The notes beneath the pieces are model-generated. The model saw only the letters and a program-made list of their open reading frames with translations. It was not told where the DNA came from and ran no database searches. DNA of 39,250 bases from UBA652 sp964598235 (GTDB lineage: Bacteria; Pseudomonadota; Gammaproteobacteria; Nitrosococcales; Methylophagaceae): assembly GCA_964598235.1 (NCBI GenBank), contig CAZRAY010000013.1, positions 1-39,250 on the forward strand, in the 5' to 3' direction. Below are positions 32,234-39,250 of the stretch, piece after piece (within the stretch, counting starts at the first letter, position 1; each line of letters starts with the position of its first letter). Made by a program: the position numbers and the translations under genes.

Positions 32234-34849
32234 ATGAGTGAAGATATTCCTTTAGAGACAGTAGATTCCATCAGTATTGAAGAGGAAATGAAGCAATCCT
32301 ATTTGGATTACGCGATGAGTGTGATTGTGGGGCGTGCTTTACCGGATGTCCGAGATGGTTTGAAACCCGTGCATCGCCGCGTGCTTTATGCGATGCGTGA
32401 GCTGAGTAATAACTGGAATAGTTCATATAAAAAATCGGCGCGTATTGTCGGTGATGTGATTGGTAAATATCATCCACATGGTGATACAGCCGTTTATGAC
32501 ACAATGGTACGGATGGCGCAGCCATTTTCGATGCGTTATATGTTGGTTGATGGCCAAGGTAACTTTGGCTCGGTGGATGGTGACCCACCTGCGGCAATGC
32601 GATATACCGAAGTGCGGATGGCAAAAATCGCGCATGAGATGTTGGCCGATTTAGATAAAGAAACTGTTGATTTCACCCCTAACTATGATGAATCAGAGTA
32701 TGAGCCATCTGTATTACCCACTAAGTTTCCTGCCTTATTAGTCAATGGTTCATCGGGTATCGCCGTGGGAATGGCGACTAATATTCCACCACATAACTTA
32801 ACTGAAATTTTAAATGCCTGCGTGGCTTTGATTGATGATGCGAGCCTGGATACTAATGATTTAATGGCCTATGTGCCTGGGCCTGATTTTCCAACGGCAG
32901 CACTTATCAATGGCGCGCATGGCATGGCAGAAGCCTACCGTACGGGTCGTGGCCGTGTGCATATGCGCTCACGAGCAGAAATTGAGACGAATGAATCAAC
33001 GGGTCGTCAGAGTATTGTTGTGGTCGAATTGCCTTATCAGGTAAATAAGGCGCGGTTGCTCGAGAAGATTGCGGAGTTAGTTAAAGACAAAAAAATAGAA
33101 GGTATTTCCGGCCTACGCGATGAATCTGATAAAGATGGCATGCGGATGGTGGTTGAACTGAAGCGGGGCGAAGTACCTGAGGTTGTGTTAAACAATCTAT
33201 ATAAACAAACACAAATGCAAACCGTATTTGGGATCAACATGGTGGCAGTGGTGGATGGCCAGCCGCGTTTACTGGGTTTGAAGGATATTTTAGAAGCCTT
33301 TATTCGTCATCGTCGTGAAGTGGTGACACGCCGTTGTATTTATGAGTTACGCAAAGCGCGCGATCGTGCCCATATCTTAGAAGGATTAGCGACGGCGTTA
33401 GCGAATATTGATGAAGTAATTGATTTGATCAAAGCATCCGCGAATCCAGCAGAAGCGAAAGAAGGTTTGCTTGCGAAAGGTTGGGAATCGGGCATGATCA
33501 TTGAAATGCTGGGGGCCGCTGGGGCAGAAGCGTCTCGCCCAGAAGATCTGGAAGAAGGTCGTGGCCTCATCGAGGGAAGTTATTACCTTTCAAGTGTTCA
33601 AGCGCAAGCTATTTTAGAAATGCGCTTGCATCGCCTAACCGGCTTAGAGCAAGATAAAATCCTAGATGAATATCGTGAAGTATTAGAAGCGATTGGCGAA
33701 TTGTTGGCGATATTAGGTGACCCAGATAATTTGATGGCGGTGATTCGTGAAGAATTAGTCGCGATCAAAGAAGAATATGGTGATGAACGTCGTACTGAAA
33801 TATTAGACTCCCATGTTGATTTAACGCTAGAAGATCTTATTGCTGAAGAAGAAATGGTGGTGACCTTATCGCATGCGGGCTATGCGAAAACGCAGCAGTT
33901 AGATACTTATCGTGCCCAACGTCGTGGTGGTAAGGGTAAGTCTGCGACCAATATGAAAGATGAAGATTTCATCGAGCATTTATTTATCGCCAATACGCAT
34001 GACACTTTATTATGTTTCTCAAGCCAAGGCCAAGTGTATTGGAAGAAGGTCTATGAATTACCACAAGGTGGCCGCGCAGCACGAGGTAAGCCAATTGTTA
34101 ATTTACTGCCATTAGATGACGGCGAGACAATCACTGCTGTGATGCCCGTGCGTGATTTTGATGGCGACCATTATATCTTTATGGCAACGGCATCGGGTAC
34201 GGTGAAGAAAACACCATTGGTGGATTATTCTCGTCCACGAGCGAACGGGATTATTGCATTAGATTTGAAAGAAGACGATCAATTGGTCGGTGTTGCAGTG
34301 ACGGATGGCAAAGCGGACATTATGCTGTTTAGCTCAACGGGTAAAGTGATTCGTTTCTCTGAAACAGATGTACGTTCGATGGGCCGTGTATCTCGTGGTG
34401 TGCGGGGTATTCGTTTGGTAGAAGGCGATGAAGTGATTTCATTGATTATTGCGGGTGAAGAAGATGGCGCCATTCTAACTGCGACAGAGTTTGGCTTTGG
34501 TAAACGCACAACACTCGAAGAATATCGTGTACAAGGGCGAGGTGGCCAAGGCATTATCTCGATTAAAACGTCAGAACGTAATGGTCATGTGGTCGGTGCA
34601 GTACAAGTACTCGAAGAAAACCAAATCATGTTGATTACCGATGGCGGCACTTTAGTGCGTACGCCAGTTAGAGATGTATCGCAAGTGGGCCGTAATACCC
34701 AAGGTGTGAAACTGATTAATTTAACGAAGAAAGAAAAATTAGTTGGGCTTGAACGCGTGCTTGAAGAAGAGGACGACGATGAAATGGATGAAGATGGCAT
34801 CGTGTCTGATGAATCAACGACTGAAGAAGTTACTGGCGATGATGAATAA
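32234..34849 (+). CDS. gyrA: DNA gyrase subunit A
   Basis: DNA-cutting subunit of gyrase, which introduces negative supercoils. The 871 residues include the breakage-reunion domain, with the active-site Tyr in AAMRYTEVRM, the quinolone-determining region KYHPHGDTAVYDTMVRMAQ, and the C-terminal beta-pinwheel with the GyrA box QRRGGKG. The position equal to Ser83 of E. coli is Thr, as in Pseudomonas. The tail is strongly acidic (EEEDDDEMDEDG). A 121-base gap precedes it and pheA follows after 44 bases. Confidence 0.99.
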   Translation: MSEDIPLETVDSISIEEEMKQSYLDYAMSVIVGRALPDVRDGLKPVHRRVLYAMRELSNNWNSSYKKSARIVGDVIGKYHPHGDTAVYDTMVRMAQPFSMRYMLVDGQGNFGSVDGDPPAAMRYTEVRMAKIAHEMLADLDKETVDFTPNYDESEYEPSVLPTKFPALLVNGSSGIAVGMATNIPPHNLTEILNACVALIDDASLDTNDLMAYVPGPDFPTAALINGAHGMAEAYRTGRGRVHMRSRAEIETNESTGRQSIVVVELPYQVNKARLLEKIAELVKDKKIEGISGLRDESDKDGMRMVVELKRGEVPEVVLNNLYKQTQMQTVFGINMVAVVDGQPRLLGLKDILEAFIRHRREVVTRRCIYELRKARDRAHILEGLATALANIDEVIDLIKASANPAEAKEGLLAKGWESGMIIEMLGAAGAEASRPEDLEEGRGLIEGSYYLSSVQAQAILEMRLHRLTGLEQDKILDEYREVLEAIGELLAILGDPDNLMAVIREELVAIKEEYGDERRTEILDSHVDLTLEDLIAEEEMVVTLSHAGYAKTQQLDTYRAQRRGGKGKSATNMKDEDFIEHLFIANTHDTLLCFSSQGQVYWKKVYELPQGGRAARGKPIVNLLPLDDGETITAVMPVRDFDGDHYIFMATASGTVKKTPLVDYSRPRANGIIALDLKEDDQLVGVAVTDGKADIMLFSSTGKVIRFSETDVRSMGRVSRGVRGIRLVEGDEVISLIIAGEEDGAILTATEFGFGKRTTLEEYRVQGRGGQGIISIKTSERNGHVVGAVQVLEENQIMLITDGGTLVRTPVRDVSQVGRNTQGVKLINLTKKEKLVGLERVLEEEDDDEMDEDGIVSDESTTEEVTGDDE

Positions 34850-34893
34850 AGCGTTGAGCGATTGGCAGTTGTTAGCGAATTGGCATTAATTAT

Positions 34894-35982
34894 ATGGAAC
34901 ATAAAACTTCCTTAGATACGGTGCGAGACCAAATTGATAGTTTGGATAAACAGATCCAACAGTTAATCAGTGAGCGTGCGGCATTGGCATTAGAAGTGGC
35001 CAAAGTGAAAATAGCGTCTGGAGATAAAGAATCTGATTTTTATCGACCAGCACGAGAGGCTAGCGTGTTACGAGAAGTGATATCACGCAATACAGGTGAA
35101 TTGCCTGATGATGAAATGGCGAGACTCTTTCGCGAAATCATGTCGGCTTGTTTGGCCGCGGAAAAACCGATTGAAGTCGCTTACTTGGGGCCTGAGGGTT
35201 CTTTTACACAAACGGCGAGCTTAAAACAGTTTGGTGGCTCAGTGATATTGAACTCCTATGCGAGCATTGCAGATGTATTCCACGCAGTTGAAACGGGCGC
35301 GTGTCACTATGGCGTGGTTCCTGTTGAAAACTCAACAGAAGGCGTTGTGTCGCATACCTTGGATCGCTTTATTGAATCACCCTTAAAAATTAATGGTGAA
35401 GTTAGTCTACGGATCCACCATTATTTATTGAGCAAAGAAACGCAAAGCAAAGACATCACAACAATATATGCACACCCACAAGCTTTGGCCCAATGTCGTC
35501 ATTGGTTACAAAAGGAAATGCCACAGTGTGAGCAAATCGCAGTGAGTAGTAATTCTGAAGCTGCAAGAAAGGTGTCTGAAACACCAAATAGTGCTGCGAT
35601 TGCGGGTGAGCGTGCTGCTGAGATTTATAATTTATCTGTATTGGCAAAACATATTGAAGATGAAGCCGATAATACCACCCGATTCCTAGTGATAGGCCAT
35701 CAAGCGGTGCCGCCCTCTGGCGAGGATAAAACAGCTTTACTGGTATCCACAAAGAATGAATCTGGCGCATTACAAATGCTGCTCAAGCCCCTAGCCGAAA
35801 ATGAGATCAGCATGAGTCGGATTGAATCTCGCCCAGCGCGTACAGGGATGTGGGAATATGTATTTTTCATTGATATTGACGGGCATCGCGATGATCCAAC
35901 AGTTGCATCGGCATTGGCACAATTAGATCAACAATCTGCTATGTGTCGTGTCTTAGGTTCGTATCCTAAAGCAGTTATCTAA
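34894..35982 (+). CDS. pheA: Bifunctional chorismate mutase / prephenate dehydratase
   Basis: Converts chorismate via prephenate to phenylpyruvate. Three domains in one 362-residue chain: an AroQ-type chorismate mutase (residues 1-90, VRDQIDSLDKQIQQLISERA), the dehydratase (95-270, VAYLGPEGSFTQTASLKQFG, GVVPVENSTEGVVSHTLD, and NTTRFLVIG) and an ACT domain with the phenylalanine-binding ESRP (SRIESRPARTGMWEYVFF), so feedback inhibition by Phe is expected. In many gammaproteobacteria serC lies between gyrA and pheA; here it does not. Confidence 0.98.
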   Translation: MEHKTSLDTVRDQIDSLDKQIQQLISERAALALEVAKVKIASGDKESDFYRPAREASVLREVISRNTGELPDDEMARLFREIMSACLAAEKPIEVAYLGPEGSFTQTASLKQFGGSVILNSYASIADVFHAVETGACHYGVVPVENSTEGVVSHTLDRFIESPLKINGEVSLRIHHYLLSKETQSKDITTIYAHPQALAQCRHWLQKEMPQCEQIAVSSNSEAARKVSETPNSAAIAGERAAEIYNLSVLAKHIEDEADNTTRFLVIGHQAVPPSGEDKTALLVSTKNESGALQMLLKPLAENEISMSRIESRPARTGMWEYVFFIDIDGHRDDPTVASALAQLDQQSAMCRVLGSYPKAVI

Positions 35983-35992
35983 GAGAGCTCGA

Positions 35993-36943
35993 ATGAAATT
36001 ATTATTAGCCAATCCACGTGGTTTTTGTGCTGGTGTTGATCGTGCGATTGAAATTGTAGATCGTTCTTTAGAATTATTTGGTGCACCGATCTATGTGCGC
36101 CATGAAGTTGTACACAATAAATATGTTGTTGACGGCCTACGAGATAAAGGCGCTGTATTTGTTGATGAATTAGCTGAAGTACCTGATAACAGTACCGTTA
36201 TTTTTAGTGCACATGGTGTGTCAAAAGCAGTTCAAGCACAAGGGAAATTACGTGGGTTAAAGGTGTTTGATGCAACCTGTCCTTTGGTGACAAAAGTACA
36301 TTTAGAAGTGGCTAAGCATGAAAAAGCAGATAGGGAATGTATTTTAATTGGTCATGCAGGCCACCCTGAAGTAGAAGGCACAATGGGACAGTACCAAGCC
36401 AAAACAAGTAAAATGTATCTGGTTGAAACGGCTGAAGATGTAATGGATTTACAGGTAAACCAAGCCGATAACTTGGCATTTGTTACCCAAACCACATTGT
36501 CAGTTGACGATACCCTATCTGTTATTGCAGCCTTAAAACAACGGTTCCCTATGATTATCGGCCCACGGAAAGATGATATTTGCTATGCGACACAAAATCG
36601 CCAAGATGCCGTTAAAATATTGGCTGAGCATTGTGAGTTAGTGTTCGTTGTTGGCTCAAAAAATAGTTCTAATTCAAATCGGTTACGTGAGTTGTCAGAA
36701 AAATTAAATACCGCCGCTTATTTAATTGATAATGCTCAAATGATCGATCCAAGTTGGTTAGAAGGGATACAAAATGTGGGTGTTACTGCAGGGGCATCAG
36801 CGCCAGAAGTACTTGTGGCAGAAGTTATTGTTCGTCTGCAAAAACTTGGAGTGAATGAGGTGGTTGATTATCATGGTGAACCGGAAAATATCGCATTTTC
36901 ATTGCCCACAGAACTAAAGGCTTCTTCTGTAAACTTTCAGTAA
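35993..36943 (+). CDS. ispH: 4-hydroxy-3-methylbut-2-enyl diphosphate reductase
   Basis: Last enzyme of the MEP isoprenoid pathway, a [4Fe-4S] protein of 316 residues. The cluster cysteines are in NPRGFCAGVDRAIEIVDRS, VFDATCPLVTKVHLE and KDDICYATQNRQDA. The substrate-site motifs HEVVHNKYVVDGL and VVGSKNSSNSNRLRELS are also present. It is ten bases after pheA, so the two are likely one transcript. Confidence 0.98.
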   Translation: MKLLLANPRGFCAGVDRAIEIVDRSLELFGAPIYVRHEVVHNKYVVDGLRDKGAVFVDELAEVPDNSTVIFSAHGVSKAVQAQGKLRGLKVFDATCPLVTKVHLEVAKHEKADRECILIGHAGHPEVEGTMGQYQAKTSKMYLVETAEDVMDLQVNQADNLAFVTQTTLSVDDTLSVIAALKQRFPMIIGPRKDDICYATQNRQDAVKILAEHCELVFVVGSKNSSNSNRLRELSEKLNTAAYLIDNAQMIDPSWLEGIQNVGVTAGASAPEVLVAEVIVRLQKLGVNEVVDYHGEPENIAFSLPTELKASSVNFQ

Positions 36944-36998
36944 AACTCATTATTGAATACCAAGCTAAATTTACCTATCCAACACATTGAGGAAGAAT

Positions 36999-37283
36999 AT
37001 GAAGTTAGCAGACCTAGATCCGCAAACAAAACTGGAACTCGAAGCGGCAGCCTTTCGGCGTTTAGTGAGCCATTTACGAACGCGTACAGACGTACAAAAC
37101 ATTGATATTATGGAATTAGCAGGCTTTTGCCGTAATTGTTTGTCTAAATGGATGTTAGCAGCAGCAGAAGATAAAGGGCTATCAATGGATTATGCCGAAG
37201 CGCGAGAAGCGGTGTATGGCATGCCTTATGATGAATGGAAAGATAAACATCAAATAGGACCCAAGCGGGAACATAAAAAATAA
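36999..37283 (+). CDS. DUF1244 domain protein
   Basis: Small cytosolic protein of a conserved family of unknown function, 94 residues. It carries the family core AAAFRRLVSHLRTRTDVQNI, ELAGFCRNCLSKWMLAAAED and YAEAREAVYGMPYDEWKDKH, with a CxxC pair. I use the ATG at 36999 (MKLADLDPQTK), which has GAGGAAG just before it. An upstream TTG at 36987 would add four residues. The following gene starts 11 bases on. Confidence 0.9.
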   Translation: MKLADLDPQTKLELEAAAFRRLVSHLRTRTDVQNIDIMELAGFCRNCLSKWMLAAAEDKGLSMDYAEAREAVYGMPYDEWKDKHQIGPKREHKK

Positions 37284-37294
37284 GGAAATTATGC

Positions 37295-39001
37295 ATGCGT
37301 AAAATTATATTTATTTTAAGCTTAGTTTTAGCCAATATCAATATTGCGCAAGCGGTTGATTGGGGAACGGATGGCACACTGACAGATGCGCAACGCCCAG
37401 GACGAAGTTGGATGAGTAACTTTTCAGTGGTGGCTAATGTAATAGCGGGCAGTTCTTTATCTGATGGTATTGCATCTTGTGATTCAGTCGTGGGCATAGG
37501 GAATTATTGTGTTATTCAGGTGGCACAATCACCTTCGGATTTACCACTATTGATTACAAGATCTAAAACGAAATTACAAGGTGTCCCGGGCATCGTATTA
37601 CAAAGTTCAGGGAATGGCGCTTTCATACAAATTGGCGATGGGATACACCAAATCATGATTGATGGATTAGAGCTGCATGGCCATCAAGCCACAGAGTTGA
37701 GTGGTGTTTTGGTCGATAGCCAAAATAGTTTTGACATCGCAATCCTGAACAATAAAATCCATAATTTTGATGGATTGAATGATGCGCATGGAATTGCTGC
37801 TTATGGTCGTGGTTTAGCTAATTCATCTGGAATCCAGCATCTTATTATTGAAGGAAATGAAGTTTATGCAATGCGGACAGGCTCTAGTGAAAGTATTGTA
37901 GTTAATGGTAATGTCAGAAATTGGGAAATAAAAGGCAACTATGTGCACGATATAAATAATATTGCGGTTGATGCCATTGGTGGGGAGGGCACAGCACCAC
38001 CGCAAGTAATAGATGGAAAAATATTCCCTGGCGAATATGATGCGGCTCGTTATGGGTTTATTGAGAACAATCTTATAGAAAATATGAGCACGCTAAGCAA
38101 TCCTGCATATGATTCTAAAAGAAGCTGGGCTGCGGGTATATATGTAGATGGTGCACATCATGTAAGGATTGCAAATAACTTAGTGACTAACGCCCCATGG
38201 GCTTACGAAATTGGGGCTGAGAATTGTATTACTTCTGCTCATGTCTTGCTGGAAAACAATACAGCTTTAAACAGCTATTTTGGTGATTTAGTTATTGGTG
38301 GTTATGCAGTAGGTGGATACAAAGAAAATACAAATATTAATTGTGATCCAAACAATACAATTGATACCAATGAAGGACATGGTTATGTTGAAAATATTGC
38401 CATACAAGACAATATGTTTTCATCTGTCGGAATAGTAGATTCGACAATTAATTTGCAATTCAGAGTCACACATACCTTAATTGATCAAGGCGTAACGCCC
38501 ATAAATGACAATGGAAATGGTACGGCGGTTGGAGATGGAAATGCGATAAAACTGGGGGATCAGAACATTGATCCTCCATCATCTGGATATGGGGTTGAAA
38601 CGCCTTCTGAAGGTTCAATTCAAAGTGGTGTGGGTTTAATTCGTGGCTGGGCATGCGATGCGTTGAGCATCGCCATCTCTATTGATGATGGGCCTTTACT
38701 TCCTGTAGGGTATGGTACCTCAAGAGAAGACACACGCACTATTTGCGGTGATGCCAATAATGGTTATGGTATGGTGATGGCGTGGGGATTGTTAGGAGAA
38801 GGCACACATATCCTAAAAACAGTGAAGGATGGCATTGAGATTGGCAATGTAACATTTGAGGTGGCCAGCATTGGCGGTACAGGTTTTACTAGAGGTTTAT
38901 CGGGCACATACGAGCTGAATAATTTCCCAGCGCCAGGTGAAAACGTTACTGTGCGGTGGAGTGAGCCAGATCAGAACTTTATCATTATTGATAAGCAATA
39001 A
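37295..39001 (+). CDS. Secreted right-handed beta-helix protein with C-terminal domain
   Basis: Exported protein of 568 residues. A signal peptide (MRKIIFILSLVLANINIAQA, cut before VDWG) is followed by a beta-helix of about residues 60-400 with repeated NNKI, GNEV, GNYVHDI, ENNLIENM and NNLVTNAP turns. The C-terminal 130 residues (GWACDALSIAISIDDGPLLP, ICGDANNGYGMVMAW, TRGLSGTYELNNFPAP, VRWSEPDQNFIII) form a separate domain that I recall from other gammaproteobacterial surface proteins. The helix suggests polysaccharide binding or cleavage, but no catalytic residues of a known lyase are recognised. Start is ATG at 37295 with AGGA upstream. It runs to within one base of the convergent zinc-finger gene. 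Confidence 0.82.
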   Translation: MRKIIFILSLVLANINIAQAVDWGTDGTLTDAQRPGRSWMSNFSVVANVIAGSSLSDGIASCDSVVGIGNYCVIQVAQSPSDLPLLITRSKTKLQGVPGIVLQSSGNGAFIQIGDGIHQIMIDGLELHGHQATELSGVLVDSQNSFDIAILNNKIHNFDGLNDAHGIAAYGRGLANSSGIQHLIIEGNEVYAMRTGSSESIVVNGNVRNWEIKGNYVHDINNIAVDAIGGEGTAPPQVIDGKIFPGEYDAARYGFIENNLIENMSTLSNPAYDSKRSWAAGIYVDGAHHVRIANNLVTNAPWAYEIGAENCITSAHVLLENNTALNSYFGDLVIGGYAVGGYKENTNINCDPNNTIDTNEGHGYVENIAIQDNMFSSVGIVDSTINLQFRVTHTLIDQGVTPINDNGNGTAVGDGNAIKLGDQNIDPPSSGYGVETPSEGSIQSGVGLIRGWACDALSIAISIDDGPLLPVGYGTSREDTRTICGDANNGYGMVMAWGLLGEGTHILKTVKDGIEIGNVTFEVASIGGTGFTRGLSGTYELNNFPAPGENVTVRWSEPDQNFIIIDKQ

Positions 39002-39002
39002 T

Positions 39003-39248
39003 TTATTTGGGTTTCTGAGACTCTGATTCAGCTCGCAAGCGTTCGGCTAAATCTTTAATATCATGTACGTCGGGTTCTTTAGGCCGCAAGGTCCGGACGG
39101 TATGGATTGTTTTTTTAATGTTTTGTAAATAGATACGACAGCATTTACAGATCACTAAATGGTAAAACAAACTGATCCGACGCCTTAATGGCAAATCGCC
39201 ATCAATATATTCGCTGGCTTCTTCGACGATGTCTTTACATTGTGCCAT
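39003..39248 (-). CDS. Anti-sigma-factor-like zinc-finger protein (zf-HC2)
   Basis: An 81-residue soluble protein with the zf-HC2 pattern: Cys4, His30, Cys34 and Cys37 in FYHLVICKCCRIYL. Such domains bind zinc and hold an ECF sigma factor. The rest is charged with no membrane helix, which differs from many membrane-bound anti-sigmas. The partner sigma gene would be expected upstream on the minus strand, beyond the right edge. The start is at 39246-39248, so the protein is complete. Confidence 0.82.
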   Translation of the reverse strand: MAQCKDIVEEASEYIDGDLPLRRRISLFYHLVICKCCRIYLQNIKKTIHTVRTLRPKEPDVHDIKDLAERLRAESESQKPK

Positions 39249-39250
39249 TT

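Noticed and set aside
1..39250. Possible mobile element, prophage or CRISPR.
   Set aside because: No transposase, integrase, phage or Cas gene, no long terminal repeats and no spacer array was seen by eye.

Overview
This 39 kb window is bacterial chromosome, almost certainly from a gammaproteobacterium outside the Enterobacterales. The evidence is the mix of conserved neighbourhoods: cinA/pncC-recA-recX-alaS next to mutS, trpGDC-crp-yhfA (the order also seen around vfr in Pseudomonas), grxD-clpS-clpA, gyrA-pheA-ispH, a ProS of the type with an inserted editing domain, DUF4124 proteins and YcgL. Base composition is moderately AT-rich and similar throughout. I see no rRNA, tRNA, insertion sequence, phage gene or CRISPR array. 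A narrower assignment (for example Thiotrichales or a relative) would be guesswork.

Layout. 1-2807 (minus): alaS (cut by the window edge), recX, recA and a stand-alone PncC/CinA-C amidase. 2824-5385 (plus): mutS. 5518-6624 (minus): ycgL, a VOC protein and an OsmC/YhfA protein, divergent from crp (6744-7418, plus). 7472-14887 (minus): trpC, trpD, trpG, a lytic transglycosylase, class I fumarase, proS, a MIF/tautomerase homologue and a DUF4124 protein. 14953-15789 (plus): an RluA-family pseudouridine synthase. 15792-17807 (minus): feoB and feoA behind a clear Fur box. 17933-19942 (minus): a membrane pyrophosphatase whose residues point to a K+-dependent, probably Na+-pumping type.

20421-26074 (plus) is the unusual part. 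Eight genes run one way: a cytosolic PhnD-like binding protein, an unrecognised helical protein, a winged-helix/Roadblock-like protein, a Roadblock/LC7 (MglB-like) protein, a protein with a degenerate receiver domain and an Ala-rich stalk, a COG2229-type small GTPase, a free-standing Aer-type PAS protein and a second cytosolic PhnD-like protein. A good sigma-54 -24/-12 match and a palindrome lie ahead of the first gene. I read this as an intracellular signalling module: PAS redox input and PhnD ligand input acting on a small GTPase with Roadblock regulators. This reading is inference, and it is the best candidate here for an undescribed system.

26148-39248 returns to housekeeping: ppa, serB, grxD, clpS, clpA, then an AT-rich 327 bp gap with three DnaA-box-like 9-mers, cobO (minus), an orphan PqiC-like lipoprotein, gyrA, pheA, ispH, a DUF1244 protein, a secreted beta-helix protein, and on the minus strand a zinc-finger anti-sigma-like protein at the edge.
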